From: Chamaecyparis obtusa
Lineage: Eukaryota > Streptophyta > Pinopsida > Cupressales > Cupressaceae
Assembly (NCBI GenBank): GCA_027943335.1
Contig: BSBK01002928.1
Span: forward strand, 712,501-776,500
DNA length: 64,000 nt
Direction of reading: 5' to 3'
Below the pieces are notes generated by a model that was given only the letters and a program-made list of their open reading frames with translations, did not search any database and was not told the origin of the DNA. The position numbers and the translations under genes are program-made. Numbering within the stretch: the stretch's first letter is position 1; each line of letters begins with the position of its first letter. Below, one piece after another: positions 23,847 through 34,552 of this stretch.

Positions 23847-26800
23847 GTGATTAGGGTTCAACATTCTTTAGGGTTTTGATTACAATTCAATTTGGTTTAA
23901 ATTTAGAATTTATTTTGGTTTATTATTAGGGAACTAAGTTTCAAGTTTTTATGTGTTAGGGGTAGGGTTTAATTTGGATTGGGGTTTGGGTTTAGCTTTC
24001 TCTACAATCAGTTTTAAGATTCAATTTGGTCTACTTTTAGTTTTAGCATAATTATTTTTTTTTAGAGATTGTAATCAAATTAGGTTCAAAGTCAAGGTTG
24101 GTATTTATTTAAGCTTATGTCCGAGTGAGGTTTGGGTTTAGTAGTGTTTAAGGTTATGTTTTAAAAGGGTTAGAGGATTTTCTTTGATTCTATGTCTTGT
24201 ATATTTGTTTGGATTAAAAGAGAATTTGATTGCTAGGTTTAGTTTCTTATACTGCTTCATCAGGTTTAAGGTTAGGGTTCAATTTTCTTTAGTGTTTAAA
24301 TACTCCTAGTGTTAGGGTTTAATTTTTTTTATCGTTAAGGTTTGGGTAAAATTTGGTTTAGAGTTAGTGTTTAATTTGGTTTGGTGTTTATTTAGGGTTA
24401 TGATTAGGGTTGAACTTGATTTAGGGTTTTGATTACAATTCAATTTGGTTTAGGTTTAGAATTTATTTTTGTTTATTGTTAGGGAACTAAGTTTTAATTT
24501 TTTATGTGTTAGGGGTAGGGTTTAATTTGGGTTGGGGTTTAGGTTTAACTATGTATACTATTAGGTTTAAGATTTAATTTGGTCTAATTTTAGTTAAAGG
24601 ATAACTGTCTTTGTTTATAGATTGTAATCACATTAGGTTCAAAGTCAAGGTTGGTATTTACTTAAGCTTATGGTCGAGTGAGGTTTGGGTTTGATAGTGT
24701 TTAAGCCTATTTTTTAAAAGGGTTCCAAGATTTTATTTAATTATATGTCATGTAGATTTGTTTGGACTAAAAAAGAAACAAAAAATTGATAATCGCTAGG
24801 TTTAGCTTTTTATACTATTTCATCAGGTATAGGGTTAGTTTTCAATTTTCTTAAGTGTTCAAATACTCTTAATGTTATGGTTCAATTTTCTTTATCATTA
24901 AGGTTTAGGTACAATTTGGTTTAGAGTTAGTGTTTAATTTGGTTTGGTGTTCATTTAGTTTTATGGTTAGGGTTCAAATTGATTTAGGGTTTTTATTACA
25001 ATTCAATTTGGTTTTGGTTTAGAATTTATTTTTGTTTATTGTTAGGTAACTAAGCTTCAAGTTTTTATGTGTTAGGGGTAGGGTTTAATTTGGGTTGGGT
25101 TTTGATTTTATCTTTCTCTACTATTAGGTTTAAGATTCAATTTGGTCTAATTTTAGTTTTGGGATAATTATCTTTGTTTATAAATTGTAATCACATTAGG
25201 TGTAAAGTCAAGGTTGGTATTTACTTAAGCTTATGGTCCAGTGAGGTTTGGGTTTAATATTGTTTAAGGCTATTTATTAAAAGGGTTCCAGGATTTGATT
25301 TGATTCTATGTCATGTATATTTCTTTGGATTAAAAGAGTAACACAAATTTGATAATCACTAGGTTTAGTTTCTTATACTGCTTCATCAGGTTTAGGGTTA
25401 GGTTTCAATTTTCTTAAGTGTTCAAATACTCTTAGTGTTATGGTTCAATTTTCTTTATCATTAAGGTTCAGGTAAAATTTGGTTTAGAGTTAGTGTTTAA
25501 TTTGGTTTGGTGTTTATTTAGTTTTATGCTGAGGGTTCAACTTGATTTAGGGTTTTGATTAAAATTCAATTTGGTTTAGGTTTAGAGTTTATTTTTGTTT
25601 ATTGTTAGGGAACTAAGTTTTAAATTTTTATGTGTTAGGGGTAGGATTTAATTTGCATTGGGGTTTGGGTTTAGCTTTGTCTACTATCAGGTTTAAGATT
25701 CAATTTGGTCTAATTTTAGTTTTAGGATAACTTTTTTTTGTCTAAAGATAGTAATCACATTAGGTTCAAAATGAAGGTTGGTATTTATTTAAGCTTATGG
25801 CCAAGTGAGGTCTGGATTTAATAGTGTTTAAGGTTGTGTTTTTAAAGAATTCTAGGATTTGATTTGATTATATGTCCTATAGATTTTTTTGGATTAAAAG
25901 AGAAACACGGATTTGATAATCGCTAGGTTTAGTTTCTTATATTGCTTCATCAGGTTTAGGGTTAGGGTTAAATTTTCTTCAATGTTCAAATACTCTCAGT
26001 GTTAGGGCTCAATTTTATTTATCATTAAGATTTAGGTAAAATTTGATTTAGAGTTAGTGTTTAAATTTATTTGGTATTTATTTAGTTTTGCGATTAGGGT
26101 TAAAATTGATTTAGGGTTTTGATTACAATTCAATTTGGTATAGGTTTATAATTTCTTTTCTTTTATTTTTAGAGAACTAAGTTTCAAGTTTTTTTGTGTT
26201 AGGGGTAGGGTTTAATTTGGATTGGGGTTTGGGTTTAGCTTTGTCTATTATCATGTTTAATATTCAATTTGGTCTATTTTTAGTTTTAGGATAACTATTT
26301 TTGTTTAAAGATTGTAATCACATTAGGTTCAAAGTCAAGGTAGGTATTTATTTAAGCTTATGATAGAGTGAGGTTTGGGTTTAATAGTGTTTAAGGTTAT
26401 TTTTAAAAAGGGTTCCAGGATTTTATTTGATTATATGTCCTATATATTTGTTTGGATTAAAAGAGAAACACAAATTTCGCTAGGTTTAGTTTCTTATACT
26501 GCTTCATCAGTTTTAGGGTTAGGGCTCAATTTTCTTTAGTGTTCAAATATTCTCAGTGTTCAATTTTCTTTATCGTTAAGGTTTGTGTAAAATTTGGTTT
26601 AGAGTTAGTGTTTAATTTGGTTTGGTGTTCATTTAGTTTTATGATTAGGGTTCAACTTAATTTAGAATTTTGATTACAATTCAATTTGGTTTAGGTTAGA
26701 ATTTATTTTTCATTTATTGTTAGTGATTTAAGTTTCAAGTTTTTATGTATTAGGGGTAGGGTTTAATTTGGATTGGGGTTTGGGTTTAGCTTTGTCTACT

Positions 26801-27585
26801 ATCTAGTTTAAGATTCAATTTTGTCTATTTTTAGTTTTAGGATAAGTATTTTTTTTTAGTAATCACATTAGGTTCAAAGTGAAGGTTGATATTTATTTAA
26901 GCTTATGGTCGAGTGAGGTTTGTGTTTAATAGTATTTAAGGTTATGTTTTAAAAGGGCTGTAGGATTTGATTTGATTCTATGTTGTGTAGATTTGTTCAG
27001 ATTAAATGAGAAACACAAATTTAATAATCGCTAGGTTTAGCTTCTTATACTACTTCATCAGGTTTAGGGTTAGGGTTCAATTTTTTTTAGTGTTCAAATA
27101 TTCTCAATGTTAGGGTTCAATTTTATTTATCATTAAATTTCAAGTAAATTTGGTTTAGAGTTAGTGTTTAAATTGGTTTGGTGCTCATTTTGTTTTATGG
27201 TTAGGGTTCAACTTGATTTAGGGTTTTGATTACAATTCAATTTGGTTTAGGTTTAGAGTTTATTGTTAGGGAACTAAGTTTCAATTTTTTATGTGTTAGG
27301 GGTATGGTTTAATTTGCATTGGAGTTTGGGTTTAGATTTTTCTACTATCAAGTTTAAGATTCAATTTGGTCTATTTTTAGTTTTAGGATAACTATTTTTG
27401 TTTAAATATTGTAATCACATTAGGTTCAAAGTGAAGGTTGGTATTTATTTAAGCTTATGTACGAGTGAGGTTTGTGTTGAATAGTGTTTAAGGTTACTTT
27501 TTAAAAGGGTTCTAGGATTTGATTTGATTATATGTCTTGTAGATTTGTTTGGATTAAAAGAGAAACAAAAATTTAATAATTGATA
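23847..27585 (+). repeat. Satellite array of ~560-bp monomers, about 6.7 copies
   Basis: The phrase GATTACAATTCAATTTGG (with small variants) starts at 23878, 24431, 24994, 25557, 26121, 26672 and 27228. This gives periods of 553, 563, 563, 564, 551 and 556. Other landmarks repeat in register: TGTGTTAGGGGTAGGGTTTAAT, TAATCACATTAGGTTCAAAG, TTTAAGCTTATG, CTTCATCAGG. Each monomer contains several TTTAGGGTT / TTAGGGTTAGGGTT words like the plant telomere repeat. Monomers differ by small indels and substitutions, and the array ends near 27585 within a monomer. Confidence 0.9.
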
Positions 27586-28069
27586 TGTAGTGCCCACCCA
27601 TAGTTTGCTTTTCAATTTTATATTGCCAAACTCGTTTAGGCCACTTTTATGTGTGTGTTGATATTTCAGTTATTATGTGGTTTTGGATGTATGAAACTAC
27701 ATGATGATTTTGATAAATGAATAATTATGGATGTTATATTGATGCAATTAGATGATGTTAGTTATTTTAATGATGATGATTTACATGTTTTAAATGCTGC
27801 CTATGATTATGATTATATACTTACCCCATACTTGCATGTGTATGGTTATCATGTATGCTTATACTTTCCTATTTGATGTGTTTGATATGGTTGAGGGACG
27901 AAGTCATAGTTACCTACTTGCAAGATCCACACGATGTTGAGATCCACATGATATCCCAATCCCACCATTTCTTGTTTTATATACATGTATGTGTATACTG
28001 GTCTTTTATGCAAGTTTGTAGGTACCGGGCATCGACTTCCCTGAATTGTTAGGATGAGTGTGCCCTATC
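27586..28069. other. Short unique spacer left of Gypsy element 2
   Basis: GAT-rich sequence without recognised genes. It ends at GCAAG (28070-28074), which should be the left target duplication of Gypsy element 2. Confidence 0.5.
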
Positions 28070-28279
28070 GCAAGTGTAGACACCCAAAACTAGGCAAGTG
28101 TCTTAGAATCATTCAAATTTACAAAATCTTAGCCAAATGCTCTAATTTTCATCAAAATGGATCAAATCAATTTTAAATGGACATTTATTAATCAAATTGG
28201 AAAAAATCATTTAAATCTAAGGAAAAATCAAATCATGACATCAAATAATTAAATACAAGCTTAAAGGGATCAATCACAC

Positions 28280-28667
28280 TGTTAGAGTAAAGTATTAATT
28301 ATGTTAATTAATATTTACTCCCTTCTTAAGATGTCAACTCTTTTGCTTTAGTTGTTTATATTTAAACACACATGCATGAGTTGTTTTAAACTCATGCACT
28401 AGTTGTTTTAAATATAAACTTGCATGCATTAGTCATGTAATAGTTAAACTAATTATTACATGCACTAGGGTTTGTCTTTCAAGGCTTTTGATCTCCTTTA
28501 TAAGGGTGATCCATTGTACATTTAATTCATTCATTATTTGAGGATATTTTCTTCTTCATATTTTTGAGTCAAACCCTTTCCCTCTTCTTGTCTCTACTTC
28601 CTTTTAATAGGTTTTTGTATGCAGGTGATCTTTGAGCTTTGTGGATTTGTATTGCTCAAATCCTACA
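28280..28667 (+). repeat. 5' LTR of the Copia element
   Basis: Starts TGTTAGAGTAAAGTATT and ends AAATCCTACA directly before the PBS. A TATA-like TTTATAAGG lies at about 28497. It pairs with 32489-32876, which has the same length. Confidence 0.93.
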
Positions 28668-28680
28668 TGGTATCAGAGCC
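28668..28680 (+). other. Primer-binding site (tRNA-iMet) of the Copia element
   Basis: TGGTATCAGAGCC directly follows the LTR end. This is the standard complement of the initiator methionine tRNA 3' end used by plant Copia elements. Confidence 0.93.
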
Positions 28681-28782
28681 TAATCTACTACAACTTGTTT
28701 GCATTTGAAGGATTTAGATTAGGGCTTTTTTGGCTATTTTTTATTGAAATTAGGGGGTCCCTAAATTTTGGTTTCGGCCATT

Positions 28783-29628
28783 TCTATGAACCTCCTGTCT
28801 GTTTATCAGATTTGTCATTCTGGCTCTGGTAAAATAGTTGAGTTCTCACCACATGATGTGGTTATTCGAGACCTCCATGATCCTGACTTGGTTATTGCTA
28901 CAGGGAGTGTTGATTTAGAGACTCACTTATACCAGTTTGATGGCTTCGAGAGCTCTGATTCTACAGGTGTTTCTCTTGTTGCTCATGCAGACACAGTGAG
29001 CAAGCTTTGGCACAAGCATTTTGGCCATGTCAACTACATATATTTATAGCATATGAGTACATAGGAGCTATTGATTGGGCTACCTCAGATCTATTGTACT
29101 AACGGTGTTTGTCGAGGTTGTGTGCTTGGCAAACATCACAGAGATCCTTTTTTGTCAAGTAGATCCTCACGTGCTCTCGCACCTTTGGAGTTGATACACA
29201 ATGATCTTATGTCATTTCCCACTCCTTTTTCTGGTGCCAGATATGTACTCACCTTCATTGATGATTTCTCTAGACACACATGGGTGTACTTCTTAAAGTA
29301 CAAGTCTAATGTCTTTGATTCATTTCGAATCTTTAAGACATTTGTAGAGAAACAATCTGGTATTTCTGTCAAGCGTATACGCACTGACAATGGGAGGGAA
29401 TATGTGAATCATTCTTTCAAAGATTTTTGCATTGAGCATGGTTTACAACATCAGTTCACAATTCCTAATACCCCTCAACAGAATGGCATTGCAGAGAGAA
29501 AGAACAGAACATTAGAGGAGATGGCTAATTGTATGCTACAGTCACGAGCTATGAGTGCTTCCTTTTGGGTTGAGGCTATCAATTTCACCAACTATATTCA
29601 GAATCAGATGCCTCATAAAGCATTATGA
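28783..29628 (+). pseudogene. Copia protease end, GAG-pre-integrase and integrase core
   Basis: The frame enters in the C-terminal end of protease (NLLSVYQICHSG), goes through the GAG-pre-integrase zinc region (LWHKHFGHV then GVCRGCVLGKH) and into the integrase core (29071-29628). The integrase catalytic residues are visible: Asp in LELIHNDL, Asp in RIRTDNGREY, Glu in NGIAERKNRTLEE. Integrase inserts the cDNA into the genome. A TAG at about 29048 separates the first two parts, and TGA at 29626 ends the core. Gag and most of protease are missing upstream, because the leader joins this block directly near 28778. Confidence 0.92.
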
Positions 29629-30497
29629 CATTTGACTCCTGAGGAGGCTTGGACTCATGTCAAGCCTGATGTTTCTACATTCTGAGTTTTTGGTAGTGAG
29701 GCTTGGGCATTTATTCTAGATGCTCAAAGAAAAGCCATGGAGAGGAAAAGTTGACCACTCATATTTTTTGGCTACTATGAGGATGTGAAGGTGTACAGGT
29801 TGTTTGATCTTGATTCTAGAGAAGTCTTGTTTTGGCAAGATGTTCAGTTTGATGAGCGCTATCCATAGATGGATCCTCCATCATCAGCTTCTTCTTCACT
29901 ACCTAGTTCTTCACCTTCTCCTCTACAGGATTCTATCTCCTCTGAGGAAGAGTCAGATGATGCTCCACCTTCCCCACCACCACCAGATGTTCCACATATG
30001 CCCCAATGGGCTCGTGATACTATTGATGCAGTTGGACCTTTGGCGGGTGATCCTTTAGATACTCGTCGCACATGTGCTTAGATATCTGGTACTGGTTTAT
30101 TGAGTCATGCTATTTCAGATGATCCTCAAAAAATTTTAGAGGTGACAGGTCACCTTGAGTGGGATAGGGCTATGGATGAGGAATATTCTTCTTTGATGAA
30201 GAATCACGCTTGGGATCTTTTTCCTCTTCTGAAAGGAAGGAAGTTGGCTCGGTGCAAGTAGGTGTACCGTACCAAATATGCTGCTGATGGTTCTATTGAT
30301 AGGTATAAGGCACGTCTTGTGGTGAAGGGGTTTTCACAGGTGGAGGGTATTGATTACTCTGAGACCTTTGCTCCTGTTGCCAAGATGAATTCTATTTGCC
30401 TTGTACTTTCACTTGTAGCTTCTTAGGGATGGACAGTATATCAGATGGATGTAAAGAGTGCCTTTTTGCATGGAGACCTATAGGAGGAGATCTACAT
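29629..30497 (+). pseudogene. Copia integrase C-terminus and truncated reverse transcriptase
   Basis: The same reading frame continues with in-frame stops. The integrase C-terminal part (LTPEEAW, VFGSEAW) is followed by a Ser/Pro-rich linker (29869-30081) and the N-terminal third of a Copia reverse transcriptase ([53 protein letters not shown]). The YVDD catalytic part and RNase H are absent, because the sequence jumps at about 30495 to a copy of the element's own primer-binding site. Stops replace codons that a single C-to-T or G-to-A change explains. Confidence 0.9.
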
Positions 30498-30604
30498 GGT
30501 ATCAAAGCCTAATCTGCTACAGCTTGTTCGCATTTGAAGGATTCAGATTAGGGCTTTTTTGGTTATTTTTTATTAAAATTAGGGGGTCCCTAAATTTTGG
30601 TGCA
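30493..30604 (+). repeat. Internal second copy of PBS and leader
   Basis: TACATGGTATCAAAGCC at 30493 and the next ~100 bases repeat 28664-28776 with few changes (CATTTGAAGGATT, AGGGCTTTTTTGG, GGGGGTCCCTAAATTTTGG). The first copy then jumps to coding sequence; this one continues into a normal-looking untranslated leader. Confidence 0.9.
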
Positions 30605-32479
30605 CTTTGAGCTCAAACGGATCTCACTGTTGAGCTCATAGCACCCAAAAACCCCTATTTCGATATAAGGCATGTCCAATTTGGACAACTTTGCATTTTG
30701 AGCCTTTTTTGGATACCATAAGCTTGACACGCTTCTCGAGGTCAAATTTTTTATTTTTGGAATGCAAATCAAAGAAAAAATTTTATTATGCAGTACACAA
30801 ATTGAAAATAAAAAATTAGCATGCAAATGAGGCAAAATCCGAATGGCCTAGCATGGATCCCAATGTGCACATGCGATTTTGCAAAAAAAAAATTATTTTT
30901 TTTTTTCATTTTGGTTGGCAACAACCATTTGGCTGTCAAATTTAAGCCAGTGCATGCAGTTTTAGCCCCTGGTCATATGGTGACCAGGGGCCCTGAATTT
31001 TAGCCCCAAGGGGCTTACATGCTGTGATGGCCATTTGGACGTCAATTTTAAGCTCATGAAGTGCTGACGTCAGCACATTTAGACACCATTTGGGCTCTCC
31101 AGCGCAACAGTTGGTATTTTGTTCATAACTTGAGCATACAGTGTCAAAATTGGGCAAATGAGATATCGTCGAAAAGTTGGTTTCGAGATCTATCCAGATC
31201 TAGAGGTTTGAATTTTTTATTTTGCTTTTTTGATGGTGTTTTTACTGTCAAAGCCAAATGTTTATTTTTTCCCTCCAGAAGCTCTATATTGCGCATCCGG
31301 ACTCCATTTTGGGAAAGTGAGATATCATTGGAAAGCTTGTTCTCAGAGCTTTCTAGTTCTATGAGTCTTTTTTTAGAATCTACTCTAAGTATATTTTATT
31401 CAATTTTTTGCATTTCTGCACTCTAGTGGATATCTTGGATGTTACAGGTCCTGGGATCTCTTCCCTTTAAGGGATGGCTCTTCTTAGGTTCTTTTGTTTC
31501 AGCAACCTTCACTCTTCTTTGAGCAGTGTATACTTCACTTTGTAGCATTTTTTTATGCACACGCACTACGATAAAGTGTCATTCTATTGCATGGATGAGA
31601 TCTTGCACATGTCTGTGCTATTTGTACTTGCACTCCATTATAAAGTATCATGGGGGGTTTGATGTTTTCCCTTGTTTTCCATCTACCTTTGTAAAGTGAG
31701 TGTTCCTTCCATGACATTAGCCTCAGGGTATCTTTATTTGTGTTCGTACTATTTCTTCATGATGTAGTTCTTATTAGCACTATTTTCAGTGTACCTATCA
31801 CCTCTCCCTTGTCAGCATTATGGGGGGGTTTCTACTGATCGTTCTTCTACTTTCTTGGTTTGATAGTGTGAGCTATGTATTCAATATTTGTTCCTATATA
31901 ATAGGCGGTTGCAATGGCTAGGTACCTATGCATTCCGGTGAGATGGATCATTTACCATATGGACACTCTTTTCTTTCCTATTTTTTGGATGCACTCTTCC
32001 ATCTTTGATTGATCAACTCTTTAGACTTTTGGTGTTTATGCCATCTGTATCTTTGAGTTTAGGTGTTTGCCTTTGTTTGCCTTCTAATTCAAGTAGTGTT
32101 ATTTGAGGGCACTCATGCAGATTACAGTCTTCTCTACCTGGTCATATTTCTATGGAGGATCTTCAGATCAGTAGTTACTTCTTGACAGAGTTTGCATCTT
32201 CTTGCTTCAATGATGTTGTACATGTTCATTCTTGTTCCTATTTTCTGGAACATTCCTAGTTTTGGAGGCTTCTTCAATCCTTCAGATTAATTTTTATCTC
32301 TTTTTGGAGTAGATTTTTTTCCCATGTGGTTTTCTCTATTTCTCCACTTTATAGAGACTCTCTTTTGTACATGGGTACCTCATCAGGCCATGTTGTCGGG
32401 ACCCATTTTTATGCTTTTATCACTATAGTTTCCTTTGTTTTCTTCTTGCATTGTTTGTAGCTGCATTATTGCTCATCTT
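30605..32479 (+). other. Noncoding internal part of the Copia element
   Basis: 30605-31430 looks like a retrotransposon leader. 31430-32479 is T-rich and likely the former 3' untranslated region. No reading frame with a recognisable motif occurs. The abundance of A-runs near 30780 and T-runs near 30900 is compositional. Confidence 0.6.
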
Positions 32480-32488
32480 AAGGGGGGG
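32480..32488 (+). other. Polypurine tract of the Copia element
   Basis: AAGGGGGGG immediately precedes the 3' LTR, where plus-strand DNA synthesis would start. Confidence 0.9.
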
Positions 32489-32876
32489 TGTTAGAGTAAA
32501 GTATTAATTATGTTAATTAATATTTACTCCCTTATTAAGATGTCAAATCTTTTGCTTTAGTTGTTTATATTTAAAGACACATGCACGAGCTGTTTTAAAC
32601 TCATGCATTAGTTGTTTTAAATATAAACTTTCATGCATTAGTTATGTAATAGTTAAACTAATTATTACATGCACTAGGGTTTGCCTTTCAAGGCTTTTGA
32701 TCTCCTTTATAAGGGTGATCCATTGTACATTTAATTCATTCATTATTTGAGGATATTTTCTTCTTGATATTTTTGAGTCAAACCCTTTCCCTCTTCTTGT
32801 CTCTACTTCCTTGTAACAGGTTTTTGTATGTAGGTGATCTTCAAGTTTTGTGGATTTGTATTGCTCAAATCCTACA
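32489..32876 (+). repeat. 3' LTR of the Copia element
   Basis: 388 bases, TGTTAGAG...CCTACA, no indels against the 5' LTR. The adjoining CACGC (32877-32881) is the right target duplication. Confidence 0.93.
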
Positions 32877-33240
32877 CACGCTATATAATTGATTTTAATC
32901 AATTAATTGTATAGTTTCAAATCAAAAATCAAATTAGACATATTCCCTTACATGGCTACTTTAATTAATTGATGGAATTTAATTAATCCTAATATCTTTC
33001 AACATAATTTGAGCAACCAATAAGAATTGAGAACACAATGCACATGGATCACTCCAAATAGTTGAATATCAATCACTCATTTTCAACTTTGAATCTCAAC
33101 CACTCAAATTTGTCTACTTGTCCAAACCTTTGAGACAATCATTTAAATTTTCCCCCCATTTAAAAAAAATTCAAAATTTTTGACTCAACCAAGGCTAAAC
33201 CATGATCAAGTAACACTACCCCCTACCCTTGGGATTTTAC

Positions 33241-33248
33241 TATAAATA
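33241..33248 (+). promoter_or_regulatory. TATA box in the Gypsy LTR
   Basis: TATAAATA sits about 400 bases before the LTR end and is embedded in sequence conserved with element 1, where it reads TACAAATA. Its placement fits the U3/R boundary of an LTR promoter. Transcription from it is inferred only. Confidence 0.5.
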
Positions 33249-33641
33249 GAAGTCATTTTGAGAGCATAAAATATACTAAAAAATTTGAATGCCTAGCATC
33301 ATTACTATAGGCAATTTGAGAGCAATTGAGAGTAATTGAACAATATCTTGAGCATTTTGAGAGCAAATAATGAGATTTGATAGCATTTTCATGAGCATTT
33401 GCATTAATGTTTGTATCATTTTGAGAATTGAGAGCTGGATTTAGGCATTTATCATAATTTCTCATTCTAATATTATCACTAGTAGAGAATAAGGCTGAGA
33501 GCTCTACTTACCAAGCTTAGATAGAGAACCATGAGATGATATGGATGTTAAATGCAATTCTTTAGATTAAATTTCCATTGTATTCTCATATAATTGTTGT
33601 TAATTGTCCTAATTTTATGAAGGTGTAAACACACACACAAA

Positions 33642-33660
33642 TGGCACCCACCGCGGGGCC
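33642..33660 (+). other. Primer-binding site of Gypsy element 2
   Basis: TGGCACCCACCGCGGGGCC lies two bases after the LTR end and corresponds to 5128-5146 on the minus strand. Confidence 0.87.
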
Positions 33661-33719
33661 TTGAGCCTCATTTGTATCATTTTTATCAAGTTTCGTGTGT
33701 TTTTGGCTTCACTTTTACG

Positions 33720-34290
33720 TGAATTTTGCAAAAAATAGGAGAAACGCCACCTATGAAGGATCTAATGATGCTCATGAGCATTCTGACGATGCCTATTAGC
33801 TGTTGACTGACACCTACGAGATTCCTTCTATTCTGTCTTTTCTTCTTCTGACGCTTGTGAAATAAAGTATTACACCTGAGAGCATAAAGCATCACCTAAA
33901 GTTTGAGAAATGGCACCTATTAGCTATTCTTTGTTCCCTGTGATACTTTATCTTATGCAATTTATAGTTATTTGTTACGCTTAGCAGCTTAAGTTTCATG
34001 CTTAGTGATTTTTAAAAGTCTCTTCAGTCACTAGAAAGTGACACCTGTGAGTTTTAAAATCATGCCTACTAGCTTTCAACTGATGCTTGTTAGTTGTTCC
34101 TTGCCACTTATGAGACTTTATCTTGCGCAATTTGCAGTCATTTGTAATGCCTAGCCGTTAAAGTGTTACGCTTAGTAATTTTGAAAAGTTTCTTGAGTCA
34201 CTGGAAAGTGACACCTGTGAACTTTAAAATAACGTCTGCTCGCTTTTAACTAACATTTTTTAGCTGATAAATGACACCTAGAGTTTTTTG
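33720..34290 (+). repeat. Leader region of degenerate short repeats
   Basis: Words of the type TGACACCTATGAG / GATGCCTATTAGC recur every 20-35 bases, and a longer ~170-bp tandem copy is superimposed (GTCACTRGAAAGTGACACCTGTGA at about 34026 and 34197). The same organisation is found in element 1 (4500-5060). Similar words return at 35660-35910 just before gag. Confidence 0.65.
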
Positions 34291-34354
34291 TTTAACTTTT
34301 CTATCAGATTATTAAATTATATTTTCTAACTCTTTGTCTATGTTTTTCTCGTAG

Positions 34355-34552
34355 ATGAGCAGATGCATGAAAGTACAGAAACCAGAAAGCAAAGTTACTC
34401 AAGAGAGAAAAGAGGTAAGAAATCAAACTAAACATCTAAAAGAAATCCATACTACTACAATTTTAGATAGTTTGGAACTAGAAGAAAAGCTTTACAAGCA
34501 TTACATTAAGGTGTTGGATGCTTATAAAAAGAAATTTCCTACTTTGAACTAA
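34355..34552 (+). CDS. Small leader ORF, 65 aa (element 2 copy)
   Basis: Counterpart of 4240-4449. It is open from ATG to TAA while nearly every longer frame of the element is broken. The protein is basic at the start (KPESKVTQERKEVRNQTK) and then forms a probable helix (LDSLELEEKLYKHYIKVL). No domain is recognised. The shared C-terminal 20 residues and a common stop position argue that the two copies descend from a real frame. An alternative is that both are simply young enough to lack stops in a short span. Confidence 0.4.
   Translation: MSRCMKVQKPESKVTQERKEVRNQTKHLKEIHTTTILDSLELEEKLYKHYIKVLDAYKKKFPTLN

Larger units (their letters stand above)
28280..32876 (+). mobile_element. Ty1/Copia element inserted in the Gypsy LTR, recombinant
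   Basis: Two 388-base LTRs flank an internal region with a tRNA-iMet primer-binding site and a polypurine tract. The host LTR resumes on either side with a 5-base duplication that has one mismatch (CACAC at 28275-28279, CACGC at 32877-32881). By eye I count about 16 substitutions between the LTRs (roughly 96 percent identity). The inside is abnormal: gag is absent, a protease/integrase/partial reverse-transcriptase block is followed by a second copy of the primer-binding site and leader, then a long noncoding part. Confidence 0.93.
28075..33639 (+). repeat. 5' LTR of Gypsy element 2, split by the Copia element
   Basis: The LTR occupies 28075-28279 and 32882-33639 (about 963 bases without the insertion). 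It starts TGTAGACACCCAAAAC and ends CACACA before the PBS. Joining the two parts restores the order seen in the uninterrupted LTR of element 1 at 5149-6082. A TATA box (TATAAATA) lies at 33241-33248. Confidence 0.9.

Noticed and set aside
23388..23879. Overlapping long frames rich in Leu, Ser, Pro and Tyr
   Set aside because: They come from the C/T-rich low-complexity tract and appear in several frames at once.
23847..27585. CRISPR-like regular repeat
   Set aside because: Monomers of ~560 bases without spacer structure in a plant-type context are satellite DNA.
30590..31426. Frames in the Copia leader (both strands) as genes
   Set aside because: The segment follows the duplicated PBS as an untranslated leader, and none of the frames has a recognisable domain.
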